64,000 nucleotides of DNA from contig OX291561.1 in assembly GCA_946406115.1 (NCBI GenBank), positions 8,300,273-8,364,272 of the forward strand. The letters run 5' to 3'. Positions 10,390 to 21,934 of this stretch are shown piece by piece. The position numbers and the translations under genes were made by a program. Source of the DNA: Apoda limacodes (Eukaryota; Arthropoda; Insecta; Lepidoptera; Limacodidae). Positions within the stretch are counted from its first letter, which is position 1, and every line of letters starts with the position of its first letter. Under the pieces are notes generated by a model. That model did not search any database. It was not told the DNA's origin and was given only the letters and a program-made list of their open reading frames with translations.

Positions 10390-11660
10390 ATTCGATCCTG
10401 CATTTCTAAGCTTTTTTGATGAAGAAATTCAACATTTCGAATCGTGTTTACATCTGTTTTAGTTTGTTTTTACTCGATTTTACATATTTTATACGTTGCT
10501 CCCCGCTTTGGAAATCAGTGGATTACCTAAGCGATTTGGAATTCATAGTTCGTACAACTCTCGTATCAATTTTAAATGTAAACATTGAAAATAGGACATG
10601 GCTTCAGGCCTCGTTACCGATTAGATTAGGAGGTTTAGGAGTACGTAGGTACAATTTCAAGTGTTGCCTTACCCAGGGCTGTAGCTAGAGTTGAATCTAA
10701 GGTAGGGCAGCGGTAGTTTCATGCACGGGTACGGCACAAGTAATTTTTCTATCTTTCATTATTTTACCTGCTTGTGAGCGTCAGTAATTAAGGTAGAATG
10801 TAATTGGGTGGGATCGCGGGAAAACAAGAGCAAAATTGTATTAATTTATAGTACGGGAAAACAATTTATATACTATACCTTAGTTTATGGTACTTTTAAG
10901 GTGGGTCATTAGTATTTCAAGGTAGGGCATTGCCTCACAATGCCCCCCCTTAGCTACGGCCCTGGCCTTACCAGCCTTTTTAGCTTCAATTTTGAGCACA
11001 CTACTACTTTCTAAAACAAATCTTTTCAAATCACTTGGTGACACAGATATTTTTGGACTTACTGAATCTAAAATGCTTGGTTGATGCTTGGGCCTGCCAC
11101 AACACAAATCAGCCGACTTTTCCAGAGTCACAAAGACAATAAGGACGAGCCGCTATGTTGACTAGTACGGAATAATCTTGTTGAAACGTCACTTTCTCCT
11201 GAACGACATTATTCGTATGGTACTTGCCAGTGTCAATGTGCCGTCTAGAACCAATTGGACTGGCCCGATGGCTTAACTCTTATACCTTGGAAGATGGGAC
11301 GCCCTTTGGTGTGGGATGCAACTTGCATAGACACCTTGGCCACGTCTCATCTTCCAACTACCTCAAGGAAGGCTGGTTCAGGAACTGACGCTGCGGAACA
11401 TCTTAAGCGTAAAAAATATGCAGCTCTCGGCAACGGCTACATTTTTGAAGGATTTTTAGTGGAGACCATGGGATCTTGGGGTCCGAGCGCCCATCGTTTT
11501 AATAAGGAAATAGCCAAGCGATTGATCTGCACTTCCAAAAATCAGAAGGCTGGTTTATATTTTGGTCAACAAATAAGCGTTGCCATACAACGTGGCAACG
11601 CTGCTAGACTTCTGGCCACTATATCACCTGGCAGCAACATCCAGGACCTTTTTTAATAAT
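10390..11660 (+). pseudogene. Broken LINE, RT end plus restriction-like endonuclease
   Basis: Relic of a non-LTR retrotransposon ORF. An upstream part (10416-10665) encodes a WLQASLPIRLGGLGVRR segment, typical of the region after the RT domain. It resumes after the inserted MITE with ALPAFLASILST in another frame (10966 on). The downstream open stretch 11255-11656 begins at a TTG codon, not ATG. It has PDGLTLIPWK then GRPLVWDATCIDTLATSHLP, VETMGSWGPSAHRF and AIQRGNAARLL. The PD...D spacing resembles the PD-(D/E)XK endonuclease of R2/R4/Dong/HERO-type elements; that assignment is an inference. Stops and frameshifts between 10970 and 11254 show it is dead. Confidence 0.75.
10674..10964. mobile_element. 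hAT-type MITE, copy 1
   Basis: A 291-bp element with ends CAGGGCTGTAGCTA and TAGCTACGGCCCTG and a perfect 8-bp target duplication GCCTTACC (10666-10673 and 10965-10972). A CAGGG terminus with an 8-bp duplication is the hAT hallmark. It sits inside LINE coding sequence. A copy in the opposite orientation is at 16788-17072. Confidence 0.93.
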
Positions 11661-13230
11661 TGTTATACTTAGTTTAGTTATTTATTTATTAAAATTGTTA
11701 TTTGTTTTTTGTAGTTAAGATTTGAAAAATATTACGCGCTTATATTCAATTAAATATTTATATTAATTTATAAATTGATAATTATTAAAATTTAAATGAG
11801 ATATCATTTTAATATGTTAATTTCAGATTCTACGCTAATTGTAAAAATATACGTTTGTCACAGAAAAATGATCTCTAAGATTAACATCGTCTGTTAATGA
11901 TATGTACAATTGTACGTTATACTCGGTGGGCGAGTCAGACTCGCACTTGTTCGGTTTTCTGTATATTATTTTTTAGTAAGTATAAAATTTTGACATTGAC
12001 TAAATATTTAAAAATATATCTGAATCAGGTAGTTACTTTACAGAACTTTGCTAGTTCTGATTTGAACTAAAAGCTCCACTTACTACCTGACCATGGAAAC
12101 CTATAGGTGATCGACCTCTTAATCTTAATAAAAATATTTTTCATTCATTTATGTAGAGAATTTCGTAGGCGCCTTTTGCAATGAGAATTATTTTTTAATA
12201 GTAAATCATTATTTTTACCATTGCCACTCGTACTTGTTAATTCAAAAATATTTTGAATTAACAAGTACGAATTGTACGAATTATGAACAAAAATAGTTAT
12301 TTGTTAGTGAGTTAAAGCGTTTTTTGGCAGAAGTGCCAACTTTAAATACTGAGCATAGCGAGGAACCTCTGAAATTGCTATCAAAACAACGTATGATATT
12401 TTTTATGTTAGCTGTATAAAAAATATAGCTGTATAATTTATAAAAACTCACTTAAAAACGAAAAAAATCTATGTAGTTATATTCTTAATTAAAATGAACA
12501 AGGTATTTGTCCCGAAATTTGTTTTTGACCAGCCATTGTATTGTTTTTTTTTCATCATCGGGTTAATTCCAAAAGTCAATGTTCGAACAGTGAATTACTT
12601 TGCCACACTAGTGACCAAAATTCGATTTTGCTCACTGAATTTGGACAGCAAAACTCTCCTTTCCGTGCTGGTCAGGTGAAAATAAATAAAACGTGTTGAA
12701 AGTACTCACTGGCTGGCTAAATGAAGCTATTCCATAGAGCTTTACCTACAATTAAAAAAAACATACCCCGCCAATTCTAGTTGGTTTTTTTCTATTGAAC
12801 CTAACTAATTATTAAATTGTTTACATTGTTATTGAGGTTATTTTATGTCATTGTTCTCTTATCACCCGGTAATAATTACCGAATATATACCAAAATGTGT
12901 TAATAGTACTTTTTATTTTCTCGTAGTCAATGGTAAAAATTATAGGGTGTACAATATGTGAAAAAAATATATCTTAGTCCTTTGTAACCCATGCTCCGCT
13001 CAGGATTATATTCTAGAATCCTTCGCTGCTCTCGAGATCCAATTAGTCCCTCGAATTAAATTCCCTTTTTTTCACTTGTTGTATAATCTACTATTTTATG
13101 TTTAAGTACTCTTATTCAGCAAAAAACCATGTCTTTTATTTACACTTCGCCGCAAAATAGTTTTATTTGTTAGCAAACATTTCTAGGCTAAAATAAAGTA
13201 AAAGTGTCAATCAATCAAATACATACTTGG
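11661..13230. other. AT-rich stretch without a gene
   Basis: Nothing recognised except a perfect 20-bp-arm palindrome at 12228-12270 (listed separately). Confidence 0.5.
12228..12270. repeat. Perfect hairpin, 20-bp arms, 3-base loop
   Basis: TCGTACTTGTTAATTCAAAA is followed by ata and its exact reverse complement. Could be a small fold-back remnant; no gene adjoins it. Confidence 0.9.
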
Positions 13231-13237
13231 TCGAGTG

Positions 13238-13910
13238 ACAAACTATCTATTTAGATATATAAGGGAGTAAACTGACTGACTGACTGTTACATATATCAAC
13301 GCATGGCCCAAACTGCTTGGTCTGGTCTATATACTTGAAATTCGTGCACGTAAGCAGGTTTTCTCTAAGGACTACAGTATGGGGTTCTTCAAGAAAGAAG
13401 TTAATGGATTTTTGAAGGGACGGCAACGCGCGAGGGATACCCCTGGTGTTACAAGCGTCCATAGGCCACGGAGACCGCTTGCCATCAGGCGGACCGTGTC
13501 AAAAAAAAGAAACGAAGAAAGGATTTTGCAAAAATCATCCCCCAATGGGTTAAAATAGAGGTTGAACGTTTTTATGGAAATCAGTCATTTTTGAAGCTAA
13601 AAGCATAAAATTTGGTATTCTTCCTAATAGTTGAAAATTAAGATTTATCCCCTAGAGTACAAAATAGGGATGACAAACTGTATGATAATTTCATTATTTT
13701 TGTGTCCAGACTCTAGAGACTTGCAATTTTGTACAGGTTTCTGATTTAACGTAAGCGAGTAAGTATAAAGGATTTCGCAAAATTCATCCCCGACAGGGGT
13801 AAAATCGGTTTTGGAAGTTTATTTTGAAATCAGTCATTTTTCAAGCGAAATGCGTTCAAAATAGTATTTTCCCTTTGAGTTAAATGTTTCCTTAAAAAAT
13901 CACGCAGATG
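13238..13910 (+). repeat. Repeat family D copy, split by a LINE tail
   Basis: Has the order seen at 58.1-58.5 kb: gactgactgac, 'atcaacgcatggcccaaact', 'acgaagaaaggattttgcaaaa', 'agtcatttttgaagc'. The block 13354-13505 is a LINE-T 3' end that separates the parts. Confidence 0.65.
13354..13505 (+). mobile_element. LINE-T 3' end fragment
   Basis: Contains ggggttcttcaagaaagaag, then cggcaacgcgcgag, 'gcgtccataggccacgg' and accgcttgccatcaggcgg, ending in an A-rich run. It is one of eleven such tails in the window (see the entry at 27880). It lies inside a family D repeat. Confidence 0.85.
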
Positions 13911-14154
13911 AAGTTGCGAGTGAAAGCTAGTGGAGGATAAAAGTAAAAGTTGCGCCCAAGCGAAATGCTGAACTCGTAAAAGTAAGAGATTACGAGTTAT
14001 CGAACATGTCTTGGAACTCTTACTATTTATTCCGAATTTAGTATCTAGCTAGAACCTTATTCTCGCTTTGTTGTCTAGAAAGTTATTATTCATACCTTTT
14101 TTCCAGGGTTTTAGCTTATGGTTTTGGGTGTTTTTGATATTGCATTCTCACGGC

Positions 14155-14440
14155 TTAATTGGAAGTATCCTGTTGTACCGAGGGCGTAGGTTCAATCCGT
14201 GTGTATAGGACATACATTTTTTTTGCGTATGACTTAATCCTGGGTGTTTTTTATGTGTATATATATATGTACAAGAGCAAAAAGTAGTCTGCGTTATCAC
14301 CTAAGGAATATCTATGTGGGATCTCTATTGGGATAAAATGTATGCAATGTCCTGTAGCCTCTAAAAATCAGGAGACCGCAAATTGTAGAGATTAGTACCC
14401 ATCTATCTCCTCTCTTTTTGTAAAGACAAAGAAACAAACT
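14155..14440 (+). repeat. Probable tRNA-derived SINE, degraded
   Basis: Has a box-B-like gtaggttcaatccgtg after 'accgagggc' and a tail resembling that of the copy at 48.94 kb. Degraded. Confidence 0.4.
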
Positions 14441-14675
14441 AATTTTATCTATTTATTTCTTTTTTTTCTGCATTTATTTTAGTGAAACTCGGTTATAGTT
14501 ATTCCCGAGGAGACTTTAACTTAAATTTTCTGATATAAAATGTCCCTTTGTCCGTCTTCGTATCTTCAACTATTTCTGTGCAAAATTTCAGCTCAATTGG
14601 AAGCTCCGATTCGGCGAGATTGAGTAACAAACGTTATAGTAATTCCCGCGTTAAATATCAAATTTATAATAAATA

Positions 14676-15451
14676 CTAGCTTTTGCCCGCGGTTCCATCC
14701 GCCCTGAATTTAGTTATCGGTGTAATATTTCAACGGCAACTCCTCAAGTATTAAAAAAAAACCGGCCAAAGGCGCGTCGGACTTGCGCACCGTGAGTTCC
14801 GTACCTACCACCATTTACGTAATTTACAAGCACAAACAAAAATAAAAAGTGTGCTGCTAAGCGGTCACCCATCCAATTACTGACCAAGCTCGACGTTACT
14901 TAACTTTGTTTTCAACAAAAAAAAAAAAAAAAAAAAAATTGTGTTACTGTTTCGGTTAATAATAGCAAGATGGCGATTTAAGATGGTATGACTAGGGTCC
15001 GTCTTACACTTAGCCGGTTTTTATTATTTGTTGTTATACTTTAGAGCTTACACACACTATGATCACTGCGAGATTGAAGCTAACTAGTCAAGAACTCGAT
15101 TAAGTTTTAAAATAATTGTGTAATTTTTTTTTAATTTATATTTTACCGCTTTGTCGGCCTAATTAATATGTATAACCTAGCTAATTTACAGCTTTCTAGT
15201 ACTATAGTACTAATGGTATGGGTGTCTGAGCTGAGCTGCGGGCAGACAGATGGATAGACGGACGAACTGACATGGCGAAACTAAACTATTGACTACGGAA
15301 CCCTAAAAAAAAAGACGCATATTATGTTCTTTCCCGGGACTCAAACTATCTCTATGCCATAATTTCATCTTAATCGGTACAGCGGTTTAAGCGCGAAGAG
15401 ATAACAAACAGACAGACAGAGTTACTATCGCATTTATAATATTTATATGGA
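14676..15451 (-). mobile_element. Helitron-like element, interrupted by a family B repeat
   Basis: On the minus strand it starts TCCATATAAATATTATAAAT and ends gggcaaaagCTAG, inserted between A and T. TC...CTAG ends and AT insertion are Helitron features, and the body matches the copies at 40.3 and 47.0 kb. There is no Rep/helicase frame, so it is non-autonomous. About 550 bp of family B sequence sits inside it (14756-15308), so the Helitron is older. Confidence 0.82.
14756..15308 (+). repeat. Repeat family B copy B1 with 5S rRNA-like segment
   Basis: Head aaaaccggccaaaggcgcg and tail gactacggaaccctaaaaa. At 14861-14907 it carries the reverse complement of 5S rRNA-like sequence: GGTCACCCATCCAA, then GACGTTACTTAACTT. 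'cacttagccggttttt' (about 15006-15021) is an inverted copy of the head. Class is inferred as a SINE-like non-autonomous repeat. Confidence 0.8.
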
Positions 15452-15727
15452 TTAGTGTAGATTTATCTTAAACGTAAAATGTAAGTAAATAAATCTATCA
15501 ATAATCCACGAATAAAAATTAGGGTGGAAATAAATCTGACAGCAGGATATGAGGCGCGATACACCAGTGTTAAAAGCTTTGTGCTCTGGCTAGAAGAAGC
15601 TTTGTTCTGACGGCAATCAGTTTCAGAAAAACATCACAGATTTTTTTTACAGATAAGTGCTTGACTCAGCACTTTGACTTGTTAGAATTTATATACGTCG
15701 GTACAGACTGCAGTGAGTGATTTTTTA

Positions 15728-16098
15728 CCATTAAGATAATACGATTCGTAGCACCTCTCAGCAAGCTTCTTACAAACGAATTGCTAACTTATTTTTGACA
15801 CTTGGTGATCAAACACCACGAAATTTTGAACATATGTTCTAGTAATAAATATCTAGGTCTGAAGTGCCAGTTTCCTATTAAATTTTTTAGTTCAAAAGTT
15901 ATACATAATTCTAGTTTTTCATACAAATGGTTTTAAAAACTTTTCACAAGATTTTGAAAAACCACAGAGATAGGTATTCGGCTTGGGATTATGACTAAGA
16001 AATTTCACAGTAATTGATTAGTAAATGTCAAAAACAAATGAGAAATTCGTTTGTATGAAGCCCGCTGCGAGGCGCCGCGAATCGTATTCTCTTAATGG
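15728..16098. mobile_element. Fold-back MITE 1
   Basis: A 371-bp element with 55-bp arms: CCATTAAGATAATACGATTC pairs with the inverted 3' end up to CTTAATGG, about 80% matched over the arm. It is non-coding and abuts a second fold-back element. Confidence 0.8.
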
Positions 16099-16278
16099 GG
16101 TCAAAAATCCACAGATCACTAATTAGGTACCAATCGTTAGTAGCGCCAAATTAGTTGGTAAAAGAACCCTAGCGGAGAGTGAAAAAATCTTTTATTTTAC
16201 CACTAGGGTTCTTTTGCATACTTATTTGGCGCTACCTAAGATTGGTACCTAAAAAGTTATCTGTGGATTTTTAACCTC
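16097..16278. mobile_element. Fold-back MITE 2
   Basis: The left arm runs aaaaatccacag to agaaccctag (16103-16175). It returns inverted as ctagggttct to ctgtggattttt (about 16204-16272) with mismatches and small gaps. The whole unit is nearly one hairpin. Confidence 0.8.
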
Positions 16279-16502
16279 ATTTAAAAAACGAAAAACTTTT
16301 TTGTAATCGAATTTGTCTGAAGGTTCACCAAGGTGGCCCTCTTAGCCTGTTGGGGTCACTACTTCATAATTGGAAAGAACGAGGTAACTAAAAAAAAATA
16401 TTTCGGTTAGTAATGTACAATAAAACTATAACGGATCATTCATATCCTTATTTAACAAATACATAAATAAAGGATATTTATTATATACACGCGTAAAAAT
16501 AA

Positions 16503-16751
16503 AAACAACTTTTGTTAAACGATATTTGCTCTCGCTTGACTAAAACACAATTTCTTTAAACGATATTTGCTTCCGCTTGGACGGAACACAACTTTAAACG
16601 ATATTTTCTTTCGTTTGGTCAGAACACAACTTTTTAAACGATATTTGCTGTCGTTTGGGTAGATAACAACTTTTTAAACTAATATTGCTACCGCTTGGGT
16701 TGGGCAGAACACAACTTTTTAAATGATATTTTCTCTCGCTTGGGCAGAACG
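16503..16751 (+). repeat. Tandem repeat, six units of about 38-45 bp
   Basis: Consensus acaactttttaaacgatatttgctctcgcttgggcaga-type units, all keeping 'taaacgatatt' and 'cgcttgg'. Unit lengths vary. Immediately left of hAT MITE copy 2. Confidence 0.85.
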
Positions 16752-16787
16752 AGTATGCACACATCAATTCTTTGGATTCGTATGTCT

Positions 16788-17072
16788 CAGGGCCGTAGCT
16801 AAGGGGGGCATTGTGGGGCAATGCCCTACCTTAAAATATTAATGCCCTACGTTAAAAGTACCAAAAACTAAGGTATAATATATATTAATTGTTTTCTCGT
16901 ACTATAAGTTAATAGCAATTTGCTCTTGTTTTCCCGCGATCCCACGATCCCACCTTAATTACTCACGCTCACAAGCAGGTAAAATAATGAAAGATTGAAA
17001 AATTAGTTGCGCCGTAGCCGTGCATGAAACCACCACTGCCCTACCTTAGATTCAACTCTAGCTACAGCCCTG
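16788..17072. mobile_element. hAT-type MITE, copy 2
   Basis: A 285-bp element inverted relative to copy 1. It has ends CAGGGCCGTAGCTA and TAGCTACAGCCCTG and a perfect 8-bp duplication GTATGTCT (16780-16787 and 17073-17080). The inner 'tgccctaccttag' and 'tcccgcgatcccac' blocks match copy 1. Confidence 0.94.
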
Positions 17073-17080
17073 GTATGTCT

Positions 17081-20030
17081 GCTTCCAGAGCTATAGCTTT
17101 AATCATTCTGCAATAAATGACATTCCTATTTTAAAATATTATCTTACAAACTACAATCAACATGTTAAAAGAATTGTTTATACCTTTAGCTAACGTTAAG
17201 TTGATAAGCAATATGATTCATAAAAACAAGATTTAAGTTGCAGAAATGTCAGAAACACAAAATACGAATATCCGCTCACGTCCGTTTGTTGTTTACTAAG
17301 AATATAGATAGCACGTTGGGCGTCGTACCTTTACCCCAAGGGTCTTTCAGATGCCTAGCGGTTTTACAGTTTCGTATTTTTAAAATAGCGTTCAGCAAAA
17401 AAGTAAACGAGAAGATGTTATTTAGGGAAAACTCTTTTTTATACCATCACTTTAACTTGTCAAGGTTGCCATGAAATTCCTAACAAGGTATTATGATTCT
17501 TGCAACGTAGCATGGTACGTGCATGGCGTATAACAGAAACTAAAAGTAATTCTTGTCATTGTATTGTGATCATATCTCTGGATCTATTGCACAAAAGAAT
17601 TGTCATGGCGGACATCTTGACAGGTGTCAGCTTAAGTCAGCTTAACTGAAATTAAGCCACAGAGCCTACAGTTAGAATGCCACTAGATATTGTAAAAATC
17701 ACAATGGCTCGCCTACAATCGGGTAGTAGTAAAGTAGTAGCTAACATTGAAAACATGGGAAAAGAAAATTATATTATAATATTAAATTTATATGGTTTTC
17801 CTTAATTCTAGAAAGATTATATGTAAGATTGATTGACCTACAGATACTACGACTTTATAAGTTACTAACTGCATTTGGAAAGAAATATTTAATTTAACAT
17901 TTGCGAGCCATAATGTGTTATGTCAATGTTTGCTTGTGATTGATTTTCTGTATCAAAACACGGCAATATACATTATACTTTGTCTTAAGGCTGCAGTCTC
18001 ATGTCATTTTAGTCGTAATAAATAATGATTTCAAACAGTTTTTAACAATCCTATAAATATTATAAATGCGAAAGTTTGTTTGTCTGTCTGTTACTTCATA
18101 AGTCACTCATATATCACAATAATTTTTTTGCAATAGCTTTATGAAGAATATTCATAACAAAATATGTCAACAGCTCAATTCATTTATAATTAATAGTATT
18201 TTTAAAGAGACTGAATCTTTTTTTATTTTCATCAGAATGGGTCCGATATGTAATAAGATTTCCTTCAAATGGGATAATCGTTCTTTTAAAACATTTACTA
18301 CGGAGTATATAAACTTTATTCAGATATAGAGCTGGTTTTGTTTCTAGTAGTAGTTCTCTAAGTTGTTAGTAGCATTTATATGCTAAAAGTGACAATTTTT
18401 AGCAGATATGCTATCTACAACTCTGCGATTTAACCTAGACAAAAGAAAAAACCTTCTAAAAATAGCTTATACTCAGTTAAACATTTCTGTAAAAGCACAT
18501 TTTTGAAAATCGCTTTGTACAAAGAGGAAATTAAAAAATATTATTTGGCAGTGCTAGTTAGCAGTGGCAACACTCTTAACGCATATAATCGTTTCCCCTT
18601 AGTTCTCCCATTACGCATCGATGCTGCCGTCGCGATGTATCTTCTCTGCATTATGTGTCTAGCGTAGATATTTTAATTATTACTTTAAATTGTAACAGTG
18701 GCGCCAAGACTCCTGTCATATGAGAATAACTCTCCAGTGGCTTGTCGTAAACTACATCAACTAAGGCAGGTTCACATTGTCTATGTAGTTAGAAATAATT
18801 ATGGGTGTGTCAGATGCCTGTATTTATTTATTTACAAGTGACCTCTTAAATACTCGATTATTGTAAGAGTATGACAATTTAACGACATTCTAAGACATTG
18901 AGTGATAACAGTATTTAAAAATAAAAAGATTACTATATATATAGGAACTCGTGAAAATATGAAAAATGCGCTAGATTTTAAATAAAACCACTGCATTTTT
19001 TTAATGGTGGGCTAGCTAAAAATATATTTAAGTTTAGTAAATTTGAAAAACGACCAATCACATAACGGCCTAAAGTTGCTATACGATTTTTTTTTTTCAG
19101 CAATTGAATTCTATATTTATTTACGACTAGCTCGAACCGCGAATGCTGTTTCGCTTTAGCTCTCTCGTCCTTTTTCCCCATCTCGTGCTTTTCTTCTACT
19201 TATTTACTCCGAAAACATGAACTGCTGCTAATTCACTTTTATTTATATTAATTTATAATATAAATTATAATATTAATAACTTTACTTCAGCGCTACCTAC
19301 CAGGTTCAACCTTTGTGATTTTCTTTCTTGGCACCAAATAAACACATATTGGTTAATTGCTATAGATTTCGTTAAATAATCTTACTACAGTGCCACCCAA
19401 GAGACTTTAATTTTTCTTTCCGTAAGAATCTGATACGGACTATTAAGATTAAAAAGAATGACCAGATCGGTCTTTTCGTTCTCAAGTTATATATGCTTCG
19501 TTTGGAGACGGTATGGCTAACGAAAGCGCCGTGCGTTTAGGGGATGACACATTTTTTTAGGTAAAGCGAAATAATTTCGTTCGTTTGATATCTAGCTGTA
19601 TCGTTATTACTTAAGCTTTAGTAATGCAATTAATATGAAAGAGTTAAGGATTCACTCTTTAAAGCATACACTTTAGAAACATGATTACCTTTGCTTTCCT
19701 TGATAGACAAAAAATCTGAAGTTATCGCTAAAAAACAAAGTAAAGCGTACTACAAAGTAAGCGTAAATACTTCACGGAAGATCATCAGTTTTTGAATAAT
19801 AACAAAACTACATGCTTTTCATAATGTATAAATTTTACATTTGCAAAATGTGTATTTCTTTAAATAATGAGAAGAAAATATCTAAATTCGCCGACCACGT
19901 ATTGACGTACCGTGCCTCCAGGTCTTTGGACTGCAACAGATTGCTTCCATTTCGCATCGATAGTCTTGCGATGACATTTCTCCATAGTACAATATAAGCT
20001 TACTCAATAACAGTGTACTGTCTCTGACGT
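17081..20030. other. Intergenic, no gene recognised
   Basis: A truncated Helitron 5' end is at 18045-18110 (tataaatattataaatgcga then tttgtctgtctgt). The rest is unannotated AT-rich DNA. Confidence 0.5.
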
Positions 20031-20036
20031 ACGCCT

Positions 20037-20217
20037 GTGTGCCTAGTGTTAGTTTTTGCGTATTTGTAACTCTACTATCGCGTTTGCGTATTTATTAAAA
20101 GTCCTATGAGAAAAAAATGTCTCAAGAGTTGTCCGCTAGAGGCGCTCGTTCATTACCATACATTTATTTCTATGACGCGAACGCGACAGTAGCGTTAAAA
20201 ACTCACACTAGACACAC
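20037..20217. mobile_element. Small MITE
   Basis: gtgtgcctagtgttagtttt at the left pairs with aaaactcacactagacacac at the right. Inner 'actatcgcgtttgcg' and 'cgcgaacgcgacagt' also pair. About 180 bp, non-coding. Confidence 0.7.
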
Positions 20218-20261
20218 TGGTCCCTAGCCTTTTAATTATTTACGTATAGGTATGTTTGTTG

Positions 20262-20350
20262 CTGTGTCGGTGAAAATAATAGTATTACTACTCGCCAATA
20301 GATGTCAGGCCGAGTCATGTTTTTCAGTTTATCATTGCCTGAAAACACAC
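20262..20350 (+). repeat. Repeat family E fragment
   Basis: 'gtgtcggtgaaaataatagt', 'actactcgccaatagatgtc' and 'cattgcctgaaaac' match the copies at 31.1 and 55.2 kb. It is flanked by a 39-bp direct repeat (20219-20257 and 20353-20392). Confidence 0.8.
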
Positions 20351-20627
20351 CGGGTCCCCTGCCTTTTAATCATTTACGTATAGGTATGTTTTTCCAAGGG
20401 TTCCAGTTGAGGCCAAACTGACTATGCGTGATGGACATTCCCCTTTTGTAAATAGACAATTGATCTACTCCTGAAACTTAAAGTACCTAGTACCTAAATT
20501 AGAAATTCGTATTAACTTTTTATTCTTTACAGTACTTGATGAAAATTGTCATCGGTATAAGACTAACAGTTGTCGATCGTTTTTCTCTGACCATCACTTT
20601 TAAGAAAAAGTAACGTTATGGTTTATT

Positions 20628-20870
20628 TAATACTAGCTTTTGCCCTCAGCTCCGTCGTTTCAACCAACACGTCCACTGCTGAACGTAGGTCTCTCTCATA
20701 TATTTACACAACGGCCGGTCCTGAGCTGCCCGCGCCCATGGGCAGTCGACCTGGTAGGAGGCTGTCCCACGCTGCGTCTTCCGATCCGTGGTCGTCATTC
20801 GAGAACCTTTCTTCCACATCGGTTATCGGTTCGACGAGCGATTTATGCCCAATTTTAGAGCTACTTAGGT
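20628..20870 (+). repeat. Helitron end joined to a common lepidopteran repeat
   Basis: Starts with the reverse Helitron terminus actagcttttgccctcagct. It then has 'cgtccactgctgaacgtagg', 'ccggtcctgagctgcccgc' and 'cccacgctgcgtcttccg', which I recall from a LINE-associated repeat in moths. The two overlapping open frames here are by-products of this repeat. Confidence 0.5.
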
Positions 20871-21934
20871 AACATTGTTTCTTTGGCGAATTTCTTTGGT
20901 TTGAATTTTATTGCGCAAAGTAACACCCAGCATAGCTCATTCCATAGCTCGCTGAGCGACTCTGAGCTTATTTAAGAGGCCAACAGTTAGATTCTACGGT
21001 TTTGTACCATACAAGCATCACATATTGATTGGAAACTTTCGCCTTCAGGCACTGAGGTATAATGGACGATAACATGTTGCGTTTTTTCTCGAATGCTGCG
21101 CAACCGATATAGATTCATTAGTTAACCTCTCTTTCTAAGCTAGACCTACCTTACGGGATACGGGGACTACTTGCCCTAGGCATGTATATTCGTCAACAAA
21201 TTCGAGAGTAGCGTTCCCAAAAACGCAACAAAGAAAAAACAAGCCCGTGGCTCCGCTTGCCTTAAATTCGATTATGGGCGTGGCATTTCTACAGAAATAA
21301 CATACTTGATTATAGAGACAGTTTGCTATACTAAGCTATATAGCTAAAGTTCCGGCATGCAAAATTTGGTAATAGTAATGCGGGAATATTTGTTTTTTTT
21401 TTTTGGAATTGAAAGTAATTATATATGTAAAATAAGTATGGAATTAAATTGTCTTTCTTCGTCTTTGGATCGGATGCTTCGTTGGGACGCTAAACAGACT
21501 TTAACATAAAAACTTTTTAACAAAAAAAAACAACGGGCTTCAAAAAGTTGTACTAAAAAGGTAGAAATAATAACTTATTTCTAAAAATCTGATCTGGATT
21601 ACATTTTAAAGTTGGTTTCATGGAAATGAAGTTATAAACTGTTAGGTACATAGACACCAATGAAGTAAGTTAAAAATGACCATTTTTCACTTTAGGGGTT
21701 AGTGGCATGTTTTTAATCGTAGTGGATCAGAATAATGAATTTCTGCTTAAAAAATGGAATATTTATGTGATAGAACAGAAACAAGAATAAAACAAATGAT
21801 TTTAAAACAAATCGAACTTATTTTTTATAGGTAAATGGTTTTACTTATTCCTAAATTTGTAATAAAATAAACTTTTATTAAGTTTTTATTTTAAAAGGAT
21901 TGTTTAACTATTTTAAAAGTTATCGGTTCTTCAA

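Noticed and set aside
20618..20872. 84-residue frame with a signal-peptide-like start
   Set aside because: The DNA is a Helitron end joined to a common lepidopteran repeat, so the apparent signal sequence comes from 'actagcttttgccc'.
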